Source of the DNA: Caldalkalibacillus salinus
GTDB lineage: Bacteria; Bacillota; Bacilli; Caldalkalibacillales; JCM-10596
Assembly: GCF_016745835.1 (NCBI RefSeq)
Contig: NZ_JAERVL010000033.1
Location: forward strand, 1 to 64,000
Length of the DNA: 64,000 bases
Direction of reading: 5' to 3'
Shown here: in pieces, positions 7,886 to 18,748 of the stretch
Layout: each line of letters opens with the position of its first letter
Numbering within the stretch: the stretch's first letter is position 1
Position numbers and translations under genes: made by a program
The notes under the pieces: generated by a model
Databases searched by the model: none
Told to the model about the DNA's origin: nothing
Seen by the model: the letters and a program-made list of their open reading frames with translations, nothing else

Positions 7886-9364
7886 ATGAACGATACACTA
7901 TCTCATGGTCGTGCACCGATTTTAGAGGCATTATTACAACATGATCAAGAGCGCAGAGCTAGATTCCATGTCCCCGGTCATAAGGGAGGGCATGTCTTTG
8001 ATCACGTCGGATATGAGATTTATGATTCCTTGCTTCGAATAGATTTAACAGAACTGACAGGACTCGATGACCTTCATGATCCACACGGTATCATTGCTGA
8101 AGCCCAGCAGCTTGCAGCGGGAGTCTTTCATGCGGAGGACACGTCCTTTCTTGTTAATGGAAGTACAGCGGGTAATCTGTCTATGATACTAGGTACACTG
8201 AACAAGGGAGATAAGGTGCTTGTTCAGAGGGATGGCCACAAATCCGTCTTTCATGCACTCGCGATGGCTGAAGTGGAAGCCGTTGTAATCAGTCCAAAAA
8301 TGAGTGATATTTTTCATATCCCGCTCGGGCTCACACTGCAACAAGTAAAGGAAGCTTTTAGATTGCACGAGTCAATCAAGGCGGTCATCCTGACAACCCC
8401 CAACTATTACGGGGTGTCCATACAACAATTAGAGGCGATTATCTCCTATGCACACAGACATAATGCCGCGGTATTAGTAGATGAGGCCCACGGTGCTCAC
8501 TTTGGTCAACATCCAGCATTACCTCTGTCTGCAATGAAAAGTGGCGCAGATGTCAGTGTCCAGTCTACACATAAAATGCTAAGCTCCCTGACGATGACGT
8601 CGATGCTCCACATTCAGGGTTCACGAATACCTAGAGAAGATATCGCTCACTATATTCACAGCCTACAATCTAGCAGTCCATCGTATCCCCTTCTGGCATC
8701 TCTTGACTTAGCCCGATTGCAACTCCAGCAAATATCTGAACAGGACTGGCATCACTATATACGCGCAACTGAAAAACTAAAAAATGATATCCATAAGACG
8801 GAGCGTTATATGGTCATGGGTTTAGGAACACAAGAAGAGGGAATTCCAGTTTGTGACCCTTTTAAACTGACTATACAGCCTGTCTTTAATATAAGCGGAT
8901 ATGACCTGCAACAAGAACTAGAGGCACGAAGCATCGACGTTGAAATGGCGGACCCATATAATGTCCTTCTGACCCTGCCACTTGTTCCTCATGAGGATTG
9001 GAGTGGGGCACTCTTAACCGCGTTAAAGGATATTGCAACACAGTTTCAGAAAAAGCCATACAGGTCTGTACGAGCGTTAAGCGGACAAGATGCATCCTTT
9101 CTCAAAGATATGTACACTGACGAACGCTCAACATTTCAGATGAAAACGTACAAACAACACGAAATAGAATCTGTGCATATTGAGGAGGCTGAAGGGAGAA
9201 GAATAGGTGAAATGATGACTCCTTACCCGCCGGGTGTTCCGATTAGCATACCAGGAGAAGTGGTGACCAGAGACATGCTCCAAACCATACAAGCGTTACA
9301 AACAGCAGGGGCATATTTTCAGGGGAAAAATCGGCCTATTCAAATGATACGAGTGTTAAGATGA
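7886..9364 (+). CDS. PLP-dependent Orn/Lys/Arg decarboxylase family protein (YaaO-like)
   Basis: A fold-type I PLP enzyme of 492 residues related to arginine, lysine and ornithine decarboxylases. The PLP lysine is Lys230 in STHKMLSS, preceded by Asp199 in VDEAHGAH; RFHVPGHKGG at about 27-36 and the C-terminal YPPGVPISIPGE block near 450 are family signatures. It lies between gin and tmk exactly like B. subtilis yaaO, whose substrate is not firmly known; arginine or lysine are possible. The ATG has AGGAGG eight bases upstream, right after the gin terminator, so its promoter is probably inside or just after that interval. Confidence 0.9.
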   Translation: MNDTLSHGRAPILEALLQHDQERRARFHVPGHKGGHVFDHVGYEIYDSLLRIDLTELTGLDDLHDPHGIIAEAQQLAAGVFHAEDTSFLVNGSTAGNLSMILGTLNKGDKVLVQRDGHKSVFHALAMAEVEAVVISPKMSDIFHIPLGLTLQQVKEAFRLHESIKAVILTTPNYYGVSIQQLEAIISYAHRHNAAVLVDEAHGAHFGQHPALPLSAMKSGADVSVQSTHKMLSSLTMTSMLHIQGSRIPREDIAHYIHSLQSSSPSYPLLASLDLARLQLQQISEQDWHHYIRATEKLKNDIHKTERYMVMGLGTQEEGIPVCDPFKLTIQPVFNISGYDLQQELEARSIDVEMADPYNVLLTLPLVPHEDWSGALLTALKDIATQFQKKPYRSVRALSGQDASFLKDMYTDERSTFQMKTYKQHEIESVHIEEAEGRRIGEMMTPYPPGVPISIPGEVVTRDMLQTIQALQTAGAYFQGKNRPIQMIRVLR

Positions 9365-9460
9365 AAGAAAGTGAATGCAACTTGGGACAACTTCAATTAT
9401 AATAATGCTAACAGAGTAGACTGTAGATAACGTTATTTTCATATAGAAAGGAATTAAACA

Positions 9461-10108
9461 GTGAGCGGTATTTTTATTACATTCGAAGGACCTGATGGAG
9501 CCGGCAAGACCACACAGTTGGAACTTCTCGCCGAGTTTGTGAAACAGCAGGGGTTGCCCTGCTTGACCACTCGTGAACCAGGGGGAACAGATATTAGCGA
9601 CAGAGTTCGAGAAATTATTCTCAATCCTGCCCACACTGAAATGGCGCCTGAGACAGAAATTTATCTCTATGCAGCCTCTCGGGCTCAACACGTCCATGAA
9701 AAAATCAAGCCTGCCCTCGATAAGGGGACGGTAGTCTTATGTGATCGATTCGTAGAGGCGAGTGTCGCATACCAAGGTTACGGGTTGGGTTATGGCGAGG
9801 ACCTTATTCGTCAAATGAATGAACTCGCCACGGGAGGGCTAAAACCTCAGCGCACTTATCTGATAGACATCAATCCTGAAGTCGGCCGTGGGAGAATGAA
9901 TGGTCGTAAGCAAACCGAGTTCCAAACGGACCTAGACCGTATCGAACAAAAAGAACTGCATTATCATCAAAGGGTAAGAGAAGGGTTTAAAGCTCTCGCT
10001 AACAGCCAGGACCATATACATCCCTTAGATGGGAATCAATCGATAGAAGATATTCAGTTTCGAATCAGAAAGGATTTCAAGCGATTAGTAGAGACAAAGA
10101 AAGACTAA
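9461..10108 (+). CDS. tmk: Thymidylate kinase
   Basis: Phosphorylates dTMP to dTDP. The P-loop GPDGAGKTT is at residues 10-18, the REPGGT substrate loop at 38-43 and the DRF motif at 95-97. At 215 residues it has the standard length. The start is GTG with AAAGGA eight bases upstream. It opens the conserved tmk-darA-holB-ricT-yabA run, linking dTTP supply, c-di-AMP sensing and the replication clamp loader. Confidence 0.97.
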   Translation: MSGIFITFEGPDGAGKTTQLELLAEFVKQQGLPCLTTREPGGTDISDRVREIILNPAHTEMAPETEIYLYAASRAQHVHEKIKPALDKGTVVLCDRFVEASVAYQGYGLGYGEDLIRQMNELATGGLKPQRTYLIDINPEVGRGRMNGRKQTEFQTDLDRIEQKELHYHQRVREGFKALANSQDHIHPLDGNQSIEDIQFRIRKDFKRLVETKKD

Positions 10109-10116
10109 ATGCATAA

Positions 10117-10473
<357 letters not shown>

Positions 10474-10491
10474 GGTGGGAAGGTAAAGGGT

Positions 10492-11475
10492 ATGGAAAAC
10501 AAAGCACATAAACAGAGACAACAGCATATCCAACAATGGGTACAGAGACTTTTTGTAAAGGATAAATTAGCGCACGCGTATCTATTAGTGGGGCAAAAAG
10601 GGGCTGGGAAACGAGACATGGCACGACTGTTTGCTCAGTCCCTTTACTGTAGGCAAAGGGAAAATGGATTGCCCTGTCAAGCGTGTATCGATTGTACAAG
10701 AGTGGCTAACCACAATCATCCTGATGTTCATTGGATCGCACCACAAGGACAGAGCGTCAAAATAGAGCAGGTACGTGAGTTACAAAAAGAATTTTCCTAT
10801 CGGGGAGTGGAGGAGCAAAAAAAATTATATGTGATTGAGCAGGTAGAAACCATGACGACGCAGGCCGCTAACGGGTTGCTTAAATTTCTAGAGGAGCCCC
10901 ATCCAGGCACTTATGCGTTATTACTAACAGAACATAAGCACCGCTTGCTTCCCACGATACTCTCTCGATGCCAGGAAATTGCCTTTCCTCCTCCTTCACC
11001 TCTAGAGATTAAACATGCACTAGAAGAATCCCACCCTCCTGGACTCGCTTCTCTCGCTTCCCATATTTCAACAGACATGGAAGAAGCTAACGCCTTATGT
11101 GAGGCGAATGAATTTGCAGAGGCTAGAACCTTAGTGATACAATTAGTAGAAGAGGTGGAGAAGGTCACAACACAAGCCGTATTTCACATTCAAGATAAGT
11201 GGACAAACATCTTAAAAGACCGTGAACAATTGGCTGTTGTACTAGATCTCCTTTTAATGTGGTATAAGGATTTACTTTATATCCAAGCAGGCTTGACGCA
11301 AAAAATCGTCTATATAGATCAGATGGATAAACTATCAACACAAGCGCTTCAGTTGTCTAAGGAACGATTAGCGAGGAATCTTACGTCAATTTTAGAGGCA
11401 AAAAAGAGACTACATGCGAACGTAAACCCACAACTCCTTCTTGAGCAGATGGTGATTCGTTTACAGGAGGGATAA
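10492..11475 (+). CDS. holB: DNA polymerase III delta' subunit
   Basis: The clamp-loader delta prime subunit, 327 residues. The first domain carries a degenerate Walker A (GQKGAGKRD, near residues 33-41), zinc cysteines around CQACIDC, and SRC in ILSRCQE near residue 162; a helical C-terminal oligomerisation domain follows. Family knowledge: delta prime is an ATPase-fold subunit that need not hydrolyse ATP, consistent with Arg replacing the Thr after the P-loop Lys. It is cotranscribed with tmk-darA and sits three bases upstream of ricT. Confidence 0.94.
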   Translation: MENKAHKQRQQHIQQWVQRLFVKDKLAHAYLLVGQKGAGKRDMARLFAQSLYCRQRENGLPCQACIDCTRVANHNHPDVHWIAPQGQSVKIEQVRELQKEFSYRGVEEQKKLYVIEQVETMTTQAANGLLKFLEEPHPGTYALLLTEHKHRLLPTILSRCQEIAFPPPSPLEIKHALEESHPPGLASLASHISTDMEEANALCEANEFAEARTLVIQLVEEVEKVTTQAVFHIQDKWTNILKDREQLAVVLDLLLMWYKDLLYIQAGLTQKIVYIDQMDKLSTQALQLSKERLARNLTSILEAKKRLHANVNPQLLLEQMVIRLQEG

Positions 11476-11478
11476 ACT

Positions 11479-12327
11479 TTGTACAGTGTCGTAGGGGTAC
11501 GATTTAAAAAGGCAGGGAAAATTTATTACTTTGACCCGGATGAGTACCCGGTGGAAAAAGACCAATTTGTCATCGTAGAGACCTCGCGCGGTATTGAGTA
11601 CGGCAAGGCCGTCACGCCCATCAAAGAAGTGGACGAAGAGGATGTTGTGCTTCCGCTAAAAAAGGTGCTACGTATTGCAGATGGTGAGGATCGAAAGAAA
11701 GTTGAAGAAAACCAAGCAGCTGCCAAAGAAGCGTTTGACACTTGTCTCCATAAGATTAGCGAACATAAATTAGACATGAAGCTTGTGGATGTTGAGTACA
11801 CGTTTGACCGTAATAAAGTCATCTTTTACTTTACGGCTGAGGGACGGGTTGACTTCAGAGAATTAGTGAAAGACTTAGCTTCAATTTTCCGTACCAGAAT
11901 AGAACTCAGGCAGATTGGGGTACGTGACGAGGCCAAAATGCTCGGAGGGATTGGACCTTGCGGAAGGGTCTTATGTTGTTCCTCCTTTCTAGGGGACTTT
12001 GAACCCGTATCCATTAAGATGGCTAAGGACCAGAATTTATCCTTAAATCCAGCGAAGATCTCAGGTTTATGTGGTCGTCTCATGTGTTGCTTGAAGTATG
12101 AGAACGATCAGTACGAGTCCGCCATTAAAGAGCTCCCGGATATAGGGGAAATGGCCGTCACTTCACTAGGAGAAGGGAAGGTCGTAGGGCTAAACTTACT
12201 GGAAAGACTGGTACAAATAGACCTTAAGGAATCAGACCGTGTAGTTGAATTCACGCTGGATGAGCTCATACAACATCAGGAAGGGCCAGAAGAAGAGCTT
12301 GCCATGAACGATGCACCTAAGGAATAG
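11479..12327 (+). CDS. ricT: RicT (YaaT), PSP1 domain protein of the RicAFT complex
   Basis: RicT joins RicA and RicF in a complex with Fe-S clusters that promotes RNase Y-dependent mRNA maturation and aids sporulation and competence. The 282-residue protein has the PSP1 C-terminal domain and two cysteine clusters, GPCGRVLCC (about 154-162) and GLCGRLMCC (about 194-202), the likely cluster ligands. The start is TTG at 11479 with AGGAGG eight bases before it, only three bases after holB. Confidence 0.94.
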   Translation: MYSVVGVRFKKAGKIYYFDPDEYPVEKDQFVIVETSRGIEYGKAVTPIKEVDEEDVVLPLKKVLRIADGEDRKKVEENQAAAKEAFDTCLHKISEHKLDMKLVDVEYTFDRNKVIFYFTAEGRVDFRELVKDLASIFRTRIELRQIGVRDEAKMLGGIGPCGRVLCCSSFLGDFEPVSIKMAKDQNLSLNPAKISGLCGRLMCCLKYENDQYESAIKELPDIGEMAVTSLGEGKVVGLNLLERLVQIDLKESDRVVEFTLDELIQHQEGPEEELAMNDAPKE

Positions 12328-12350
12328 CTTGCTGTATGGGAGTGGAGATG

Positions 12351-12710
12351 ATGGATAAAAAAGCGTTGTTTGAGCAAGTGTCACACCTTGAGAACCAAAT
12401 CGGGGCTTTATACAAAGAGCTCGGGTCTCTCAAACAGCATATCGGTGAGTTAATTGAAGAGAATCAAGGCTTAATCATAGAAAATGGACATCTTAGAAAA
12501 CGATTAGAAGATATACAACCAGAACACCAAAAGTCGGATCAAAAACCTGCTCAAGAAGGGGAACGTGGTAAGACATACAAGGTTGGTGAAGGATATGATA
12601 ATCTCGCCCGGTTGTATCAAGAGGGGTTTCATATCTGTAATCTTCATTACGGAAGTATTCGTAAAGAAGGGGATTGCCTGTTTTGTCTATCGTTTCTAAA
12701 CAAATCATAA
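12351..12710 (+). CDS. yabA: Replication initiation control protein YabA
   Basis: YabA binds DnaA and the DnaN clamp to limit reinitiation. From the ATG at 12351 it has 119 residues, identical in length to the B. subtilis protein; upstream ATGs at 12336 and 12348 would add up to five residues. Residues 1-60 form a leucine-zipper coiled coil (oligomerisation), then a Lys/Gln linker, then the C-terminal zinc domain with His-x-Cys-x-His (HICNLH) and CLFC. Confidence 0.95.
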   Translation: MDKKALFEQVSHLENQIGALYKELGSLKQHIGELIEENQGLIIENGHLRKRLEDIQPEHQKSDQKPAQEGERGKTYKVGEGYDNLARLYQEGFHICNLHYGSIRKEGDCLFCLSFLNKS

Positions 12711-12727
12711 AAGCGGAAATGAGGGAG

Positions 12728-12754
12728 GAGTCTGGGGAGCCAGGCTCTTTTTTT
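12728..12754 (+). terminator. Terminator after yabA
   Basis: GAGTCTGG / CCAGGCTC (one GU pair) with loop GGAG, then seven Ts. It ends the tmk-to-yabA operon. Confidence 0.88.
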
Positions 12755-12782
12755 ACATCAATGAAAAGGATTGTGTGTAAAA

Positions 12783-13511
12783 ATGTTAAAGGATCATGAG
12801 AGACTAGATTATGTGTTGAATGAAGAGATTAAAATTATTCAGAGTCCAGAGATCTTCTCCTTTTCAATGGATGCGATACTGTTAGCGAAATTCGCCTACC
12901 TGCCACTGAAAAGAGGACGTGTACTGGACCTATGCACAGGGAACGGGGTGATACCTTTTCTGCTTGCTCAACGGACGAAGGCTACAATTGAGGGCGTAGA
13001 AATTCAAGACAAAGTCTTTGATATGGCCCAAAGAAGTTTAGCTTTGAATAAGTTGGAGGATCAAGTTAAATTCTATCGTATGGATATCAAAAATGCCCCA
13101 TCGAAGCTAGGACATGGGCGCTATGATGTGGTAACCTGTAACCCTCCTTATATGCCGGTCACAACGGGGGAGAAGCATCATAATGAGCATTTTGCCATAG
13201 CAAGACATGAGATATATTGTGAGCTAGAGGATGTCATCCATATCAGCAGTCAACTTGTACGTCCGGGAGGAAAAGTGGCCCTGGTTCATCGCCCAAGTCG
13301 TCTTATTGATATCGTCACCTTCATGCGAGCATACCGCCTAGAACCAAAACGGGTGCGTTTCATACACCCTAAGTCAGAAAAAGAAGCGAACATGGTACTT
13401 ATTGAAGCGTTGAAGGATGGGAAGCCTGAACTTACCACATTGTCGCCTCTCATCGTCTATGATGAGAATGATCAATATACTGAGGCCCTGAAGGAGATTT
13501 ACTATGGCTGA
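12783..13511 (+). CDS. yabB: tRNA1(Val) adenine N6-methyltransferase-like protein (YabB)
   Basis: A class I SAM methyltransferase of the TrmN6 family, 242 residues. The SAM loop VLDLCTGNGVIP lies near residues 44-55 and the adenine-N6 catalytic motif NPPY near 118-121. The ATG at 12783 is used; the frame also contains a TTG at 12771, closer to AAAAGGA, so the start is uncertain by four residues. It overlaps yazA by eight bases and is followed by rsmI, making a three-gene RNA modification operon. Confidence 0.9.
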   Translation: MLKDHERLDYVLNEEIKIIQSPEIFSFSMDAILLAKFAYLPLKRGRVLDLCTGNGVIPFLLAQRTKATIEGVEIQDKVFDMAQRSLALNKLEDQVKFYRMDIKNAPSKLGHGRYDVVTCNPPYMPVTTGEKHHNEHFAIARHEIYCELEDVIHISSQLVRPGGKVALVHRPSRLIDIVTFMRAYRLEPKRVRFIHPKSEKEANMVLIEALKDGKPELTTLSPLIVYDENDQYTEALKEIYYG

Positions 13512-13791
13512 AAGGAAAGACAGTCAGCACTATGTCTATATCTTACGGTGTAAGGACAACACGTTATATACTGGCTATGCTACGGATGTTAGCAGACGGT
13601 TAGCCGAGCATCATGCAGGAAAGGGTGCCAAGTACACACGCGGCCGTGGACCGCTTAAGCTTGTGTATGTCGAACGTTGTGAAGACCGGTCTGCTGCGTT
13701 AAAACGTGAAGCCCAAATTAAAAAACTAGGTAGAACGCAAAAAATAAAACTCATCCACCATTTTGAACGGAAAGGAGGCGTGGTGACATGA
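13504..13791 (+). CDS. yazA: GIY-YIG domain protein, UPF0213 family (YazA)
   Basis: A 95-residue single-domain GIY-YIG nuclease-fold protein. The motif is YVYILRC (about 10-16) with LYTGYA (about 20-25), then the conserved Arg in DVSRRLAEH and HAGKGAKYTRGRGP. It is part of the operon with yabB and rsmI, overlapping both neighbours (eight and four bases). The biological substrate is not known. Confidence 0.93.
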   Translation: MAERKDSQHYVYILRCKDNTLYTGYATDVSRRLAEHHAGKGAKYTRGRGPLKLVYVERCEDRSAALKREAQIKKLGRTQKIKLIHHFERKGGVVT

Positions 13792-14696
13792 AAGTACAAA
13801 AAAGTTTTCAGGCGCAACGGAAGGTCGGTTCCCTAACGCTGGTTCCTACCCCCATTGGGAATTTACAAGATATGACCTTTAGAGCTGTGGACATACTCAG
13901 ACAGGCAGACTATATTGCCGCTGAAGATACTAGACAGACCCAAAAGTTACTGAATCATTTTGATATACATAACAAACTGGTGAGTTATCACGAACATAAC
14001 AAGCGCCAAAGTGGTCAGCGTATCTTAGAGGATTTACGAGCAGGGAAGCATGTCGCCCTCGTGTCTGATGCAGGCATGCCAGGGATATCAGACCCAGGAA
14101 CGGACCTTGTACAGGCTGCCATCACTCAAGACATACCTGTCATTTCTTTACCGGGGCCTAATGCAGCACTCACAGCCCTCGTGGCTTCAGGGCAAAGCAC
14201 AGATCACTTTTTATTTTATGGCTTTTTGGATCGCAATAAGAAAAAGAAAAAAGTGCAACTCGATTCACTTCGACGGGTACCTTATGCCATGATCTTCTAT
14301 GAATCCCCACACCGTATTAAAGAGACACTGTCCGCTATCTTACATACGTTGGGTAATCGCCAAATATCACTTGTGCGTGAAATCAGTAAAAGGCATGAAG
14401 AGTACGTAAGGGGATCTGTGGAAGACGTTTTTCAATGGGCCACAGAGCACACTGTAAGAGGGGAGTTTTGTCTCATTGTCAGCGGCCATGAAGACATCGC
14501 CACTTTTGCTTTAGATGCTGGGGAAGAAAAAGCCTGGTGGGAGGAGATGTCTGTGCAAGAACATGTTGATACGTATATCAACGAAGGACAAACGTCCAAA
14601 GAGGCGATAAAAAAAGTGGCCAAAGATAGACAAGTATCTAAGAGAGACGTTTATCAGACTTACCATGTACGTGGCGACATAGGGAATAAAGCGTAA
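13788..14696 (+). CDS. rsmI: 16S rRNA (cytidine1402-2'-O)-methyltransferase
   Basis: RsmI methylates the ribose of C1402 in the 30S decoding centre. The 302-residue protein shows the tetrapyrrole methylase fold: LVPTPIGNLQDMTFRA (about 18-33), AEDTRQT, VSDAGMPGISDPG (about 88-100) and LPGPNAALTAL. AGGAGG lies nine bases before the ATG, which overlaps the yazA stop (ATGA). A terminator shared with convergent abrB follows. Confidence 0.96.
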   Translation: MKVQKSFQAQRKVGSLTLVPTPIGNLQDMTFRAVDILRQADYIAAEDTRQTQKLLNHFDIHNKLVSYHEHNKRQSGQRILEDLRAGKHVALVSDAGMPGISDPGTDLVQAAITQDIPVISLPGPNAALTALVASGQSTDHFLFYGFLDRNKKKKKVQLDSLRRVPYAMIFYESPHRIKETLSAILHTLGNRQISLVREISKRHEEYVRGSVEDVFQWATEHTVRGEFCLIVSGHEDIATFALDAGEEKAWWEEMSVQEHVDTYINEGQTSKEAIKKVAKDRQVSKRDVYQTYHVRGDIGNKA

Positions 14697-14720
14697 ATGA
14701 TTCATTGTCTAGACACATAA

Positions 14721-14783
14721 AAAAGCCCTGATCCTGGTCTTATGTATAACGGAAAATGTTGACCTACGAGATCGGGCTTTCAT
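14721..14783. terminator. Bidirectional terminator between rsmI and abrB
   Basis: AAAGCCC (14722-14728) pairs with GGGCTTT (14774-14780), extended by GATC/GATC and GGTC/GACC with a small bulge, with A and T flanks on both sides. Confidence 0.8.
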
Positions 14784-14873
14784 CACAGAATTTATATATT
14801 AATTAATTTTTGATATACGGTGAAGGCAATCAATATAGTTCTAATATCTTTATGATTTCATGAGACGTTTATC

Positions 14874-15161
14874 TTAGGAATGCTTCTTCGCGTACTCTTC
14901 TAACGTTGGTAGAAGTTCTTTTACAGCGTCTGGGCTAAGTATAATCTTGCCATCATTCAAGGCAATGTTGTTTTCACTAATTTGTCCCGTAACCATACAG
15001 GCCATTCTAGGTTCATACTTTCGAAGAATGATCTTGTCCCCATCAACATAAATTTCGAGTGCATCTTTCTCAGCAATTCCAAGCGTACGACGAAGCTCAA
15101 TTGGAATGACAACGCGGCCTAACTCATCCACCTTACGTACAATACCAGTACTTTTTAACAT
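14874..15161 (-). CDS. abrB: Transition-state regulator AbrB
   Basis: A DNA-binding swapped-hairpin (SpoVT/AbrB) repressor of post-exponential genes. The N-terminal domain LKSTGIVRKVDELGRVVIPIELRRTLGIAEKDALEIYVD is nearly identical to B. subtilis AbrB; the C-terminal multimerisation domain is more divergent. From the ATG at 15159-15161 (GAGGAGA upstream) it has 95 residues, the usual size. The promoter has an extended -10 and a Spo0A box just after the start point, matching the known Spo0A~P repression of abrB. A likely target, spoVG, is in this window. Confidence 0.96.
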   Translation of the reverse strand: MLKSTGIVRKVDELGRVVIPIELRRTLGIAEKDALEIYVDGDKIILRKYEPRMACMVTGQISENNIALNDGKIILSPDAVKELLPTLEEYAKKHS

Positions 15162-15218
15162 TTGCGTTTCTCCTCTCATCATTTAGTAAAAATGAATGTA
15201 TTTTTTATATCGTCAAAA

Positions 15219-15225
15219 TTCGACA
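15219..15225 (-). promoter_or_regulatory. Spo0A box in the abrB leader
   Basis: TGTCGAA on the minus strand, exact consensus, at about +7 to +13 of the predicted abrB transcript. It is part of an imperfect palindrome, GTCGAATTTTGAC. In B. subtilis the Spo0A boxes repressing abrB also lie just downstream of the start point. Confidence 0.75.
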
Positions 15226-15237
15226 CGTTCTACCCAC

Positions 15238-15266
15238 ATAATACCAGTGGAACAGGCACTAGTCAA
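15238..15266 (-). promoter_or_regulatory. abrB promoter
   Basis: On the minus strand TTGACT (15266-15261), a 17-base spacer and TATTAT (15243-15238) preceded by TGG, an extended -10. Predicted start near 15231. Confidence 0.8.
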
Positions 15267-15293
15267 TCACTTTTTTTACAGAAAAAGGGTAAC

Positions 15294-15342
15294 TTCAACA
15301 AAAATAATTAAAATTCGACAAATATATTAGTATATTTCGACA
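15294..15342 (-). promoter_or_regulatory. Upstream cluster of Spo0A-like boxes
   Basis: On the minus strand two exact TGTCGAA boxes (15336-15342 and 15314-15320) and one near-match TGTTGAA (15294-15300), spaced 22 and 20 bases apart, thus on one helix face. They lie about 63-111 bases upstream of the abrB start and about 63-111 bases upstream of the predicted metS start on the other strand. Confidence 0.55.
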
Positions 15343-15368
15343 AAATATTCGCTTTATCGGGTAAAAAC

Positions 15369-15398
15369 TTGACAATGCTTGGGAAAGTTAGGTATATT
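15369..15398 (+). promoter_or_regulatory. Promoter of the metS T-box transcript
   Basis: Perfect TTGACA (15369-15374), 18-base spacer, TATATT (15393-15398). Initiation near 15405 gives a leader of about 390 bases. Confidence 0.75.
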
Positions 15399-15479
15399 TT
15401 TGCTTAGAAAATGTTAGACTTGTAAAGATAATTCCACATCGACCTTATAAATAAACATAAAAGTCTATAAAGATACTCT

Positions 15480-17781
<2,302 letters not shown>

Positions 17782-17839
17782 AACCGACCCTTATAAACAC
17801 TCAAATCACTCTAAACTCACATGTTGAAAGGAGTATTGT

Positions 17840-18613
17840 ATGCTTTTTGACACCCATACACATTTGAATGACCACGCTTTTGACGAAGATCGAGAGCAGG
17901 TATTTGCTAGACTGCAAGAAGCGGATGTGTCTCTGCTCGTCAATGTAGGCTTTAACAAGGAGACGATTCCAGCTACCCTAGAATTAGCTGAACAGTATGA
18001 TTTCGTATACGCTGCAGTGGGATGGCACCCGCACGACGCCAAGGATTGTACACAAGCCGATCTTGATTGGATAGAAGAGATTGCCACAACACATCCAAAA
18101 GTAGTCGCCATAGGGGAAATGGGACTCGATTATCACTGGGATAACTCACCCAAAGAAGTTCAAATAGATATCTTCCGCCAACAAATCCAACTAGCCAAGC
18201 GTGTTGACAAACCGATTATTATTCATGATCGAGACGCCCATGAGGACGTTGTCAGCATTCTAGAATCAGAAGGGGCAGCAGAAGTTGGAGGGATTATGCA
18301 CTGCTTCGGCGGTGATATAGACATCGCCCAGCGTTGCTTGGATATGAACTTCTATATTTCATTTGGTGGCCCGATTACGTTTAAGAACGCGAAAGAACCC
18401 AAGGAAGTGGCTAAGCAAATACCACTAGATCGTTTACTGATTGAAACAGATAGTCCGTATTTAACGCCGCACCCTTATCGTGGGAAACGGAATGAAACAA
18501 GTTACGTTCAATATGTGGCACAAGCCTTGGCCGATCTAAAGAAATTGTCGTATGAGGAAATCTGTCACATCACGCAAGAAAATGGGCGTAAAGTATTTAA
18601 ATTAGACGTCTAG
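17840..18613 (+). CDS. yabD: TatD family metal-dependent DNase (YabD)
   Basis: A TIM-barrel metal hydrolase of 257 residues, probably a 3'-exonuclease. Metal ligands are visible: FDTHTHL near residues 3-9 (HxH), Glu in GEMGLDYHW near 93, His in IIHDRDAHED near 128-136, CFGG near 154, and ETDSPYLTPHPYRGKRNE near 200-217. GAAAGGAG lies seven to eight bases before the ATG. It follows metS as in B. subtilis. The precise substrate in vivo is not established. Confidence 0.95.
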   Translation: MLFDTHTHLNDHAFDEDREQVFARLQEADVSLLVNVGFNKETIPATLELAEQYDFVYAAVGWHPHDAKDCTQADLDWIEEIATTHPKVVAIGEMGLDYHWDNSPKEVQIDIFRQQIQLAKRVDKPIIIHDRDAHEDVVSILESEGAAEVGGIMHCFGGDIDIAQRCLDMNFYISFGGPITFKNAKEPKEVAKQIPLDRLLIETDSPYLTPHPYRGKRNETSYVQYVAQALADLKKLSYEEICHITQENGRKVFKLDV

Positions 18614-18689
18614 GTTCTACAAGCGACCTTCCCTTCATAATCATGTCGAAAAACACCATGTCCATTAAAATGTTGGCATGTTATGCTTT

Positions 18690-18718
18690 TTGACAACTTG
18701 TCAAGCCTACTATAGAAT
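18690..18718 (+). promoter_or_regulatory. yabE promoter with a palindrome over the -35
   Basis: Perfect TTGACA (18690-18695), 17-base spacer, TAGAAT (18713-18718). The -35 is half of a perfect inverted repeat TTGACA-ACT-TGTCAA (18690-18704), which could be an operator. Confidence 0.65.
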
Positions 18719-18748
18719 GGCTTCAAGGTTATGGAGGGGAGGATTTTT

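Noticed and set aside
18644-18650. Exact Spo0A box TGTCGAA upstream of yabE
   Set aside because: A single seven-base match is expected several times by chance in 64 kb, and it is isolated, unlike the cluster at abrB.
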